A stretch of 5,653 bases of DNA from JANNFX01 sp031380225 (GCA_031380225.1 JANNFX010000131.1:1-5653); one strand, 5' to 3'; positions 1 to 5,468 are shown, numbered from the stretch's first letter. Made by a program: numbers and translations. The notes: generated by a model not told the origin, from the letters alone.

Positions 1-726
1 TTTGCCTTCTTCCGTATGATGGCTCACGAAATCGCCCGTAAGCATGGTGCTTTTGCGACGTTTATGCCCAAACCATATCCCGACCGCGCCGGGAGCGGGG
101 CGCACTTCAATATGTCGTTGGCCGATAAGAAGACTGGCAAAAACTTGTTCGCCGACGCGAAGGATCCGCGCGGCTGCGGCTTGTCCCAGCTCGGTTATCA
201 GTTCCTTGCTGGCGTCTTGAAGCATCTTCCCGCAATCTGCGCCGTCGTCGCACCAACGGTCAACAGCTACAAGCGTCTGGTGCTTCGCGGTTCCATGTCC
301 GGTTTTACCTGGGCGCCCGTGTGGGCCTGTTACGGCAACAACAATCGCACGAACACGCTGCGTATTCCACTCGGCGGTGGACGCGTGGAGTTGCGCGCGA
401 CCGATAGCGCGTGCAATCCCTATCTCGGCGCTGCCCTTGTTTTGGCAGCGGGCCTCGAGGGCATCGCCGAGAAGGCCGATCCTGGTGAGCCGCACACCGA
501 AAACATGTACTTGAAAAGCCCGGAAGAGCTAAAAAAGCTCGGCGTCAACCGGCTGCCGACAACGCTGGGCGAAGCCTTGGAGGCCTATGCTGCAGATCCC
601 CTCACTAAAAAGGTATTCGGCGCCTCAATGCACAAGGCTTGGCTGGACTATAAGCAAGATGAGTGGATCAGCTATCTGAACCACGTGTCCGATTGGGAGC
701 GCGCGCGGTATCTCAAGTTCTTCTGA
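1..726 (+). CDS. glnT: Glutamine synthetase family ligase, GlnT/type III-like, 5' truncated by window edge
   Basis: The frame is open from base 1 and ends with TGA at 724-726, giving 241 residues. Family members are usually about 435 residues, so this is the C-terminal catalytic half. Visible glutamine synthetase motifs are KPYPDRAGSGAHFNMSL (about 70-120, the ATP/glutamate-binding loop), NRTNTLRIP (about 343-369) and ELRATDSACNPY (about 388-423, the Arg and Asn-Pro signature). The C-terminus, DWERARYLKFF, is typical of the GlnT/type III group and unlike GlnA, and no GlnA-type adenylylation Tyr loop was recognised. The family joins glutamate to ammonia or an amine using ATP. Members of this subgroup include GlnT and gamma-glutamylmethylamide synthetases, so the true acceptor may be an amine. 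The loop reads GAHFN where classical enzymes have MHxH, so substrate preference is uncertain. A same-strand amidohydrolase follows within about 50 bp, suggesting an operon. The family call is firm; the subfamily is likely. Confidence 0.88.
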   Translation, partial: FAFFRMMAHEIARKHGAFATFMPKPYPDRAGSGAHFNMSLADKKTGKNLFADAKDPRGCGLSQLGYQFLAGVLKHLPAICAVVAPTVNSYKRLVLRGSMSGFTWAPVWACYGNNNRTNTLRIPLGGGRVELRATDSACNPYLGAALVLAAGLEGIAEKADPGEPHTENMYLKSPEELKKLGVNRLPTTLGEALEAYAADPLTKKVFGASMHKAWLDYKQDEWISYLNHVSDWERARYLKFF

Positions 727-769
727 GTGCGATAGGCAATATTTGAATGGGTTCGCCGTCAACGACGAT

Positions 770-773
770 GGAG
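770..773 (+). promoter_or_regulatory. Shine-Dalgarno GGAG deciding the creatininase-family start
   Basis: GGAG at 770-773 lies 6 nt before ATG 780, which is ideal spacing. The upstream in-frame ATGs at 747 and 768 have only a weak purine stretch (TAGG near 732-735) or none. The protein beginning at 780 (MLWAERTW) also matches how creatininase-family proteins commonly begin. Confidence 0.55.
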
Positions 774-779
774 CAAAGA

Positions 780-1547
780 ATGTTGTGGGCTGAGAGAACA
801 TGGGAAGAGCTTCCCGTCGACATTCGCGCAGCTGGTAATTCTGCAATTCTGCCGGTCGGCGCAACCGAACAGCACGGCCCGCAGCTCGCAACCGGCATGG
901 ATACAGTGCTGGCGGACGTACTATGCAAAGCGGTGGGGGAGCGCACGAAAGTTTCCGTGCTCCCCGCCATGCCATATGGCTGTTCTCTAGGGCACAGTAG
1001 GCGCTGGCCGGGCACTATTGCGTTGCAACCCATGACTCTCATCCAGGTGGTAAAGGAAATCGGCGATTGGGCGTATTACAGCGGCATTCGCCGTCTCTTC
1101 ATCATCAACACGCACGTCACAAACGCAGCGCCGTTGCGCTGTGCACTCGAAATGCTGCGGGCCGAGCATGACGACATGATGATAACTGTAATCAACACGC
1201 CGATGTTAAGCGAGCGTGTCAGGAAGATTAATTTTTCGGACGCCGAGGACTGGCACGCGAACGCATCCGAGACCTCTCTAATGCTTGCGGTTGCGCCTCA
1301 GATCGCGCGGCCGGAAAAAATAACTTCCGCCGATGATCCGGACCGGACAGCCGGATTGGTCTTCGCGCACCCGGTCAACCGCACGAGCCTCAACGGCGTG
1401 ACCGGCAAACCCAGTCTTGCCAGCGCTCAGCAGGGCAAGAAACTGTTCGAGTGGATGGTGGAAGATCTGTCGGCCATTATTGAGAAAGGCAAGATCGAGG
1501 TTCCGCCGCTTGACCATTCGTACTTGAGCCGCGTGAGCGAGACATAA
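780..1547 (+). CDS. Creatininase family metal-dependent amidohydrolase
   Basis: Starting at ATG 780 the protein has 255 residues, normal for the creatininase family; an in-frame ATG at 747 would add 11. The signature PVGATEQHGPQLATGMD places metal ligands at E30, H32 and D41, with the same 2- and 9-residue spacing as E34/H36/D45 of creatinine amidohydrolase. YGCSLGHS with WPGTI follows. H112 lies in NTHVTN, where most members read NGHGGN and true creatininase reads NGHYEN; the Thr replaces the metal-binding Glu. The later loop is HANASETS (H159, E164) instead of the usual HAGExETS. The fold and a metal centre are therefore expected, but creatininase activity is not supported. The family hydrolyses cyclic or linear amides, or acts in cofactor maturation. 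There is no signal peptide, so it is probably cytoplasmic. It lies about 50 bp after the GlnT-like ligase on the same strand, and its amide substrate may be related to the ligase product; that is inference. Confidence 0.85.
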   Translation: MLWAERTWEELPVDIRAAGNSAILPVGATEQHGPQLATGMDTVLADVLCKAVGERTKVSVLPAMPYGCSLGHSRRWPGTIALQPMTLIQVVKEIGDWAYYSGIRRLFIINTHVTNAAPLRCALEMLRAEHDDMMITVINTPMLSERVRKINFSDAEDWHANASETSLMLAVAPQIARPEKITSADDPDRTAGLVFAHPVNRTSLNGVTGKPSLASAQQGKKLFEWMVEDLSAIIEKGKIEVPPLDHSYLSRVSET

Positions 1548-1929
1548 CTCTGGGTCTCGATTCGATTGGCACGGTACACCGAAGCGGCTCGGTGCCTCGC
1601 AGGTGCAGAAACCCCGCTGGATGGCAGGATCTTAGAAATCCGGACTGATTCTCAAGCAAAATTTGGTCCTTGTTGCACCGTGCTGGACCACTACTGCTCA
1701 TTCTGTAACCGTGCTCGGGTCTATTCCTGACGCAACGGTGGGTGGACTGGACAATTGATCGAGCCGATCCGGATTCATCTGAAGAATGCTCGGCGCAGGC
1801 AATTGACGAACTGAAGTCGCCGCGTCTGTTAAACGAAGGGATGAGGTCTACATCTCGCCGAATGGAGAGTGGACGATGACGGTGAGCGCGCGATTCCTGC
1901 CGGCCACGGAAGGCGGCCGAGACCCTCGC
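1548..1929. other. Gap without a convincing gene
   Basis: This stretch lies between the convergent creatininase-family and TetR genes. Frames here are short and lack a good ribosome binding site or recognisable domain. Weak features are a 5-bp inverted repeat GGCAC/GTGCC (1568-1572 and 1592-1596) and a hairpin near the TetR end (listed separately). A short frame at 1831-1875 reads RDEVYISPNGEW, which resembles small rhizobial hypothetical proteins and could be a gene remnant. Confidence 0.5.
1901..1919 (-). terminator. Possible terminator-like hairpin after the TetR gene
   Basis: CGGCC (1901-1905) pairs with GGCCG (1915-1919) around a 9-nt loop, starting 11 nt after the TetR stop codon on the minus strand. 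No T-run follows in either direction, so intrinsic termination is doubtful. Position is the main argument. Confidence 0.25.
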
Positions 1930-2571
1930 TTATGTCTTGGGTGGCGCCGTGACATAGGCCCGGAAGACGTCGCGCAGCATGTTGAAGGCACTGCGCAAAT
2001 CCAGGTTGGGTACGATGTGCGATCGGGCCATGATGCCGTCAAGTTGCGTCGATGCGAATTCTGCGGTTTTTTTCGCATTGACGCACCGGAACGCGCCGCT
2101 TTTTTGTCCGCGCTTTATAGCAGCCGAAAGAATCCGCGTTTCTTCATCATAGAATTTGCTGATGATGTCGTCGAGGCTGCGCGTCTGAGAACCAGACAAC
2201 GAATAGTCCATGAGAATTTTCACGAGACGTCGAATTTGAGGTGCCAGTTCCAAATGCATTTGGAACCAGTCGTCGATCAGATCCACAGGATCGGAATGCT
2301 TTGCGGCAACTTCGGCATATTTTGTCATGGCATCAGCGACAGCGTGCTCAAGTGCTGCGCGAAACAGGTCCTCTTTGTCCTTAAAATAATAGTAGAGCAA
2401 AGCCGTGTTTACGCCGGCCTCAGCGGCGATCACCTTAATCGTGACTGCAGAGAATTCGCGCTCAGAAAACAGCCGAAGCGCGATAGAGAGAAACTCCTCA
2501 TGGCGGCCAAGTTTGTCTTTGGGCTCAGCGCTTGCAACCGGTATCGCTGTGCGGCGTCCTTTTGCAACCAT
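1930..2571 (-). CDS. TetR/AcrR family transcriptional regulator
   Basis: This 213-residue protein has the usual TetR length and layout. An N-terminal helix (HEEFLSIALRLFSEREF, about 24-40) is followed by the helix-turn-helix at 44-63 (TIKVIAAEAGVNTALLYYYF), then KDKEDLF, which is classic TetR sequence. The rest is a variable helical ligand-binding and dimerisation domain with no recognised ligand. The first 20 residues are basic and probably flexible. The start is ATG 2571 with AAAGGT about 10 nt upstream. It is transcribed divergently from the glutaminase, with about 147 bp between the start codons, so it likely regulates that gene and itself. The inducer is unknown; a small nitrogen compound is a guess from context. 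The family call is firm and the target is inference. Confidence 0.92.
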   Translation of the reverse strand: MVAKGRRTAIPVASAEPKDKLGRHEEFLSIALRLFSEREFSAVTIKVIAAEAGVNTALLYYYFKDKEDLFRAALEHAVADAMTKYAEVAAKHSDPVDLIDDWFQMHLELAPQIRRLVKILMDYSLSGSQTRSLDDIISKFYDEETRILSAAIKRGQKSGAFRCVNAKKTAEFASTQLDGIMARSHIVPNLDLRSAFNMLRDVFRAYVTAPPKT

Positions 2572-2718
2572 TTCAAGTCGTACCTTTTAATTAGAATCGG
2601 CAGAGACCACGCCCCTCTCCTCACATCGTGGGGATTTAGGCTGAAAGCGGATGTCTGGCGTCTCATGCCCACCTCCGGTGACAGATGGCAGTTGGTTGGG
2701 GAGCTTATGTAAGCCAAT
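2572..2718. promoter_or_regulatory. Divergent intergenic region, tetR / glutaminase
   Basis: This region must hold the promoters of both divergent genes and is the natural place for a TetR operator. I saw no clear sigma-70 pair for either direction. The best symmetric element is CCACG (2607-2611) with CGTGG (2627-2631), separated by 15 bp, which is weak. The GGGGAG at 2698-2703 is the likely glutaminase ribosome binding site, although its 15-nt spacing to ATG 2719 is long. Confidence 0.45.
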
Positions 2719-3645
2719 ATGCTCACCTTGCAATCACTCATTGATGGCGTTCTTGATGACTTGAAGTCGCAACTTGGCCAAGGACGAGTAGCCGACTACA
2801 TCCCAGAGCTTGCGAAAGTTAATCCCAACAAATTTGCAATCGCGATCACAACCCTCGACGGCGAAACGGTGTCTGCGGGAGACGCACACGAACCGTTTTC
2901 AATTCAAAGTCTGTCCAAAGTGTTTTCCTTGACTCTGGCGCTCGGCAAAGTCGGCGACAGCCTGTGGGAACGCGTCTGGCGTGAACCTTCGGGAACGGCA
3001 TTCAACTCCATCGTTCAACTTGAGCATGACCGCGGCGTTCCGAGAAATCCGTTCATCAATGCTGGCGCAATCGTCGTTTCGGATATTCTTCTTGCTGGCC
3101 ATAAGCCGCGCGAGGTTATTGGCGAGATCTTGAGGTTCGTGCGCGTTGCAGCAAACGATGACGCGATTGCTATCGATCCGGCGGTCGCACGTTCGGAGCA
3201 GGCGACGGGGTATCGGAACGTCGCGCTTGCGAACTATATGCGTTCGTTCGGCAACATTGTGCATCCCGTCGAAATGACGTTGGGCGTTTATTTTCACCAG
3301 TGCGCGATAGAAATGACGTGCCGTCAGCTGGCGCAATCCGGCGTATTCCTGGCGAACGGCGGACGTGATCCCTATACCGGCCAATCGATTGTGTCGCGAG
3401 TGCGCGCGCGCCGCATTAACGCGCTGATGCTGACGTGCGGTCACTACGATGGTTCGGGAGATTTCGCGTTTCGCGTCGGCCTGCCCGGCAAGAGCGGTGT
3501 CGGTGGCGGCATATTGGCAATCGCGCCGGGCCGGGCAGCGATTGCGGTCTGGTCGCCTGGTTTGAATGCGCAAGGCAATTCGCTTCTCGGGACACGCGCA
3601 CTCGAATTGTTGGCGCAACGCACGGGCTGGTCAGTGTTTGGATAG
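2719..3645 (+). CDS. glsA: Glutaminase (serine-dependent beta-lactamase-like fold)
   Basis: This protein hydrolyses L-glutamine to L-glutamate and ammonia in the cytoplasm. Its 308 residues are the standard bacterial glutaminase length, and the sequence follows E. coli glutaminases along its length, including GQGKVADYIP-like, FSIQSLSKV, NPFINAGA and GLPGKSGVGGGI blocks. The catalytic SxxK is S64-K67. Other active-site positions match those known in the E. coli enzymes: N114, E160, N167, Y191, Y243, K258 and V261. Nothing essential appears lost. ATG 2719 is the first possible start because an in-frame TAA lies at 2710-2712. The gene is divergent from a TetR regulator, its probable controller. 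Its 3' end overlaps tail-to-tail by 15 nt with the degraded DUF3768-like frame, so the end of this gene marks the edge of the mobile-like segment. Confidence 0.95.
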   Translation: MLTLQSLIDGVLDDLKSQLGQGRVADYIPELAKVNPNKFAIAITTLDGETVSAGDAHEPFSIQSLSKVFSLTLALGKVGDSLWERVWREPSGTAFNSIVQLEHDRGVPRNPFINAGAIVVSDILLAGHKPREVIGEILRFVRVAANDDAIAIDPAVARSEQATGYRNVALANYMRSFGNIVHPVEMTLGVYFHQCAIEMTCRQLAQSGVFLANGGRDPYTGQSIVSRVRARRINALMLTCGHYDGSGDFAFRVGLPGKSGVGGGILAIAPGRAAIAVWSPGLNAQGNSLLGTRALELLAQRTGWSVFG

Positions 3646-3825
3646 ATTGGAATTATTACTACGGACTGCGGTCACAGATGCAAGGACTTGTGTTTCTAAC
3701 TCGCGACCTAATTGAATGATCCCCGCGGTCAACAGAACTGAACCGCGGAGGAAGGTTTTGCGAAACGCGTCGTTTAGCGTTTGAATTGCGTGTGAATTGA
3801 GTTTGTCATTTTCATCGCGAGCCAT
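3631..3825 (-). pseudogene. Truncated DUF3768-like protein, C-terminal part missing
   Basis: The frame encodes 64 residues from ATG 3825. Residues 17-22 (LNDAFR), F25 and 31-35 (LLTAG) resemble the start of DUF3768 proteins, which from memory run to about 100-120 residues and read LNDAFRxTFxGGxVxxTAGV. After about residue 45 the resemblance stops and the frame runs into the end of the glutaminase gene, stopping at 3631. The acidic C-terminal half expected for DUF3768 is absent in all three frames. A strong ribosome binding site remains, and the ATG lies 2 nt after the recombinase stop, so the gene was translationally coupled to the recombinase. DUF3768 has no known function. It may still be expressed as a short peptide. 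The truncation is seen directly; the family call rests on recall of the motif. Confidence 0.6.
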
Positions 3826-3827
3826 GA

Positions 3828-4424
3828 TCACAGTCTCCTGTCAATCATGGCCACCAAGCGCCGTTGGGCGTCGGTATCGCCATCAATGTATAGCTGTGTG
3901 GTTTCTATCGAACGGTGCCCTGCGAGGATCTGAACATCCCTCAAACTGGCGCCTGCTTTGTGGACGCGGCGCGCGGCTTGTGTGATGAATGTTCGTCGGC
4001 CCGAATGGGAGGAACATCCTTCAAGGCCTGCAGCCCGGCATTGGGTAATGAACCAATTGACAACGCTATTGGGTCTGAACTCGCCACCTCTGCGCGAGAG
4101 GATCACTGGTGAGCGAACATCCAACTTTGGAGTTTCATATTTGAGTGTGCTGAGAGCACGCTTCAATTGCGGATGAGTAGGGACACGTCGGCCGCGTCGA
4201 CATTTGGCGATTGTGTTTCGAACAACGAGTAGCGCTGCGACGCCACCATTTGCGTCTAAAACCATGTCCCATGTTAGTTTTGAAATCTCGGCAGCTCGTA
4301 ACCCTGCCCGCATGGCCAGCAAAACCATCACGCGATTTCGATAGGCCATCGAGCCGCGAGTGCTAAATTCAATCAATCTCTTAAGGTCATCTCGCGACAG
4401 GACCTTAGCTTGTTTTCCAATCAT
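3828..4424 (-). CDS. Short tyrosine recombinase (phage-integrase family, FimB-sized)
   Basis: This 198-residue protein cuts and rejoins DNA at specific sites. All catalytic residues are present: R43 (AGLRAAE), K74 (TIAKCRRGRR, beta-hairpin), H140 and R143 (CSSHSGRRTF), H170 (LAGHRS) and nucleophile Y179 (TTQLYIDG). Only the catalytic domain is present; the N-terminal core-binding and arm-binding domains of large integrases are missing, as in FimB/FimE-type proteins and a common rhizobial group starting MGKQAK. ATG 4424 (MIGKQAK) was chosen on that resemblance; an in-frame GTG at 4457 would add 11 residues, and neither has a clear ribosome binding site. A good promoter lies upstream at 4528-4556. 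It follows alpA on the same strand after about 330 bp and is coupled to the DUF3768-like frame downstream. Its DNA target is unknown: integration or excision at the nearby tRNA, or inversion of a segment, are both possible. Confidence 0.92.
   Translation of the reverse strand: MIGKQAKVLSRDDLKRLIEFSTRGSMAYRNRVMVLLAMRAGLRAAEISKLTWDMVLDANGGVAALLVVRNTIAKCRRGRRVPTHPQLKRALSTLKYETPKLDVRSPVILSRRGGEFRPNSVVNWFITQCRAAGLEGCSSHSGRRTFITQAARRVHKAGASLRDVQILAGHRSIETTQLYIDGDTDAQRRLVAMIDRRL
3834..3839 (-). promoter_or_regulatory. Strong Shine-Dalgarno of the DUF3768-like frame
   Basis: AGGAGA on the minus strand lies 8 nt before ATG 3825 and inside the last codons of the recombinase gene. It favours ATG 3825 over the overlapping GTG at 3831 and supports coupled translation of the two frames. 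Confidence 0.7.
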
Positions 4425-4464
4425 GACGACACCGTTCAAAACGGGGGACGAAGACACTCATTTT

Positions 4465-4484
4465 GAGGGGCTTAGGACACCCTC
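4465..4484 (-). other. Leader stem-loop just before the recombinase start
   Basis: GAGGG (4465-4469) and CCCTC (4480-4484) form a 5-bp stem with a 10-nt loop in the recombinase leader. It ends about 7 nt before the possible GTG start at 4457 and 40 nt before ATG 4424. On the transcript the stem strands are GAGGG then CCCTC, and the first could also pair with other leader segments (see findings). Confidence 0.35.
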
Positions 4485-4501
4485 GAATTTCCAAGAACGG
4501 G

Positions 4502-4526
4502 GCGAGGAGTAGGCCTAGGCCCTCGC
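4502..4526. promoter_or_regulatory. Nested palindrome at the recombinase transcription start, candidate operator
   Basis: Outer arms GCGAGG (4502-4507) and CCTCGC (4521-4526) enclose the perfect 8-bp palindrome TAGGCCTA (4510-4517). The two are almost concentric, offset by half a base. The element begins 2 bp downstream of the -10 box, so it covers the expected start of transcription, a classic repressor position. As RNA it would also form a 5' stem-loop. Confidence 0.5.
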
Positions 4527-4527
4527 T

Positions 4528-4556
4528 AGAATACCCCATACAATCGTGGTCGTCAA
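4528..4556 (-). promoter_or_regulatory. Sigma-70-type promoter of the recombinase gene
   Basis: On the minus strand TTGACG (4556-4551) is followed after exactly 17 bp by TATTCT (4533-4528). Both boxes are close to consensus and the spacing is optimal. Transcription would begin near 4521 and give a leader of about 95 nt before ATG 4424. Confidence 0.6.
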
Positions 4557-4566
4557 CAATATAATG

Positions 4567-4585
4567 TAACAAAATCAATGTGTTA
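4567..4585. repeat. Inverted repeat TAACA-N9-TGTTA upstream of the recombinase promoter
   Basis: TAACA (4567-4571) and TGTTA (4581-4585) are perfect 5-bp arms about 10 bp upstream of the -35 box. The position suits a regulator site, but the arms are short enough for chance. Confidence 0.35.
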
Positions 4586-4590
4586 GGCTA

Positions 4591-4616
4591 TTTTTTCGTG
4601 AAATCGTCACAAAAAA
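4591..4616. repeat. Inverted repeat with T6 and A6 flanks
   Basis: T6 C GTGA (4591-4601) faces TCAC A6 (4607-4616) around the 5-nt spacer AATCG, with one unpaired C. The order T-tract, stem, A-tract is the reverse of an intrinsic terminator on either strand, so a protein-binding or bent-DNA site is more likely than a terminator. Confidence 0.5.
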
Positions 4617-4661
4617 TGAACTCTCCCAAGCGTTTGTAACTCGGCTTGAGATTGTTCGTTT

Positions 4662-4679
4662 TTGAGCGAGTGGGCTCAA
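4662..4679. repeat. Inverted repeat TTGAGC-N6-GCTCAA
   Basis: The 6-bp arms TTGAGC (4662-4667) and GCTCAA (4674-4679) are perfect and separated by 6 bp. The element lies about 80 bp downstream of the alpA stop codon. No T-run follows in the alpA direction, so it looks more like an operator than a terminator. Confidence 0.4.
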
Positions 4680-4714
4680 TTCTGGCGAAATGCCGATAGG
4701 TGGCGAATTTGAAG

Positions 4715-4725
4715 TTTTTTTTTTT
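4715..4725. repeat. Homopolymer of 11 T on the plus strand
   Basis: An uninterrupted T11 (A11 on the minus strand) lies 33 bp beyond the alpA stop codon. It is not preceded by a GC-rich stem on the plus strand and is A-rich in the alpA direction, so it is not a terminator for alpA. It is unusual in GC-rich DNA and prone to length change. Confidence 0.8.
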
Positions 4726-4757
4726 AGGGTGAAGGCACCGATCGAGCGATTTTTGGA

Positions 4758-5393
4758 TCAAAGAGATGACTGCCGACGGCGCTCAACTTCGGCTTGGTTT
4801 TCTTCCCAATCTTGGTCAACCATGGCCAGACTTCCGAAGTCACGTAGAACCTCTGGGTCTGACACGACTCTTTTAGCATCGCCGTCAACACACTGACCGA
4901 TCCAGGGGCGCAGTGACGGGAACAGCCAAGCCGTTACGACGAGCGCACGAGCAACTTCAAAGTGATCGAAGCGCCCGTCGAATTCGTCGATTGCAGCTGA
5001 CTTTGGATCGACCGCCTGTCCAACGGGCGCAGATCTTGGTGCAATCGAGACCGAAATCTCACTGGCGCTGACGCCATGCCCCAACTGCGACGACAAATAC
5101 CCCGCGGCGAGGGACTTCATCGTCATCTCAAATTCGTCCGGACTTAAGTCTTCTGGGAGTGCGACTGCTTTGGCAGTTAAACTTCGTTCTCGCTCCGCTA
5201 GCCACTGCGTAATGGCCTCGACACGCCAGCCCACGCGGTTCGGAGACAATTGTATTGGCTTCGGAAACTTACCATCGCGCACCATCCGCTCAACGGTTCG
5301 CCGCGAAACACTCAACGCGTCTTGAACTTGGGCAAATCCTACGTATTGAGGTAGGTGTTGCGGTCGGACCGATTTCGAGACTTTTGTGCCCAT
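4758..5393 (-). CDS. AlpA/excisionase-like HTH protein with long C-terminal extension
   Basis: From ATG 5393 the protein has 211 residues. Residues 17-66 form an AlpA/MerR-like winged helix domain: YVGFAQVQDALSVSRRTVER, then MVRDGKFPKPIQL, a Gly-Trp-Arg turn (GWRVEAITQWLAER). AlpA proteins bind DNA and activate or direct recombinases of cryptic prophages and integrative elements. They are normally about 60-90 residues, so the remaining 130 residues are an extension I do not recognise. It contains an acidic segment (LPEDLSPDEFEMT), a hydrophobic patch (VARALVVTAWLFPSLRPW) and a charged end. An in-frame TTG at 5429 would add 12 residues; neither start has a clear Shine-Dalgarno. It lies between tRNA-Arg and the recombinase, all on one strand, so control of that recombinase is the natural inference. 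The HTH call is firm and the role is inferred. Confidence 0.82.
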   Translation of the reverse strand: MGTKVSKSVRPQHLPQYVGFAQVQDALSVSRRTVERMVRDGKFPKPIQLSPNRVGWRVEAITQWLAERERSLTAKAVALPEDLSPDEFEMTMKSLAAGYLSSQLGHGVSASEISVSIAPRSAPVGQAVDPKSAAIDEFDGRFDHFEVARALVVTAWLFPSLRPWIGQCVDGDAKRVVSDPEVLRDFGSLAMVDQDWEENQAEVERRRQSSL

Positions 5394-5447
5394 AAGCCAA
5401 ACGTCAGTGATTTGGCGCCCGGGAGTCAAGACCCGACCTAACGCTTT

Positions 5448-5468
5448 GGTGTGTAACAGGTGTGCAAC
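5448..5468. repeat. Tandem 10-bp repeat at 11-bp period upstream of alpA
   Basis: GGTGTGTAAC (5448-5457) and GGTGTGCAAC (5459-5468) differ at one base and start 11 bp apart, one helical turn. They lie 55 bp upstream of the alpA ATG and 48 bp from the tRNA 3' end. Such spacing is typical of cooperative binding sites for small DNA-binding proteins such as excisionases. The core TGTAAC also occurs at 4565 and 4635 in the recombinase control region. Confidence 0.55.

Larger units (their letters stand above)
4425..4757 (-). promoter_or_regulatory. AT-rich regulatory gap upstream of the recombinase
   Basis: These 333 bases between alpA and the recombinase contain no convincing gene. They hold the recombinase promoter, a leader with two stem-loops, three further inverted repeats and an 11-base T tract, each listed separately. 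The stretch from about 4540 to 4730 is clearly richer in A and T than the flanking genes, typical of control regions of mobile elements. Confidence 0.7.

Noticed and set aside
713..1042. Minus-strand frames across the creatininase-family start
   Set aside because: They are antisense to conserved creatininase motifs and have no domain or start signal.
2654..2672. Possible sigma-54 site (TGGC...GCCC) upstream of glutaminase
   Set aside because: The GG and GC elements are 8 bp apart instead of the 10 bp required for a -24/-12 promoter.
1876..2712. Open plus-strand frame of 278 codons covering the whole TetR gene
   Set aside because: It is antisense to a clear TetR gene, rich in Cys, Arg and Phe, shows no domain and has no ribosome binding site.
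2899..3618. Open minus-strand frame of 239 codons opposite the glutaminase
   Set aside because: The plus strand encodes a complete glutaminase with all active-site residues; the antisense product is Arg-rich with no recognisable motif.
3723..3748. Perfect 7-bp inverted repeat CCGCGGT/ACCGCGG with 12-nt spacer
   Set aside because: It lies inside the conserved DUF3768-like coding motif and is explained by codons; no T-run follows, so it was not called a terminator.
4690..4896. Plus-strand frame of 68 codons crossing the T11 tract
   Set aside because: It mostly lies opposite the end of the alpA-like gene, has low-complexity Phe from the T tract and no recognised domain.
5424..5429. TTGACT on the minus strand as a -35 box for alpA
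   Set aside because: No acceptable -10 box occurs 16-18 bp downstream; the TTG is instead a possible alternative start codon.
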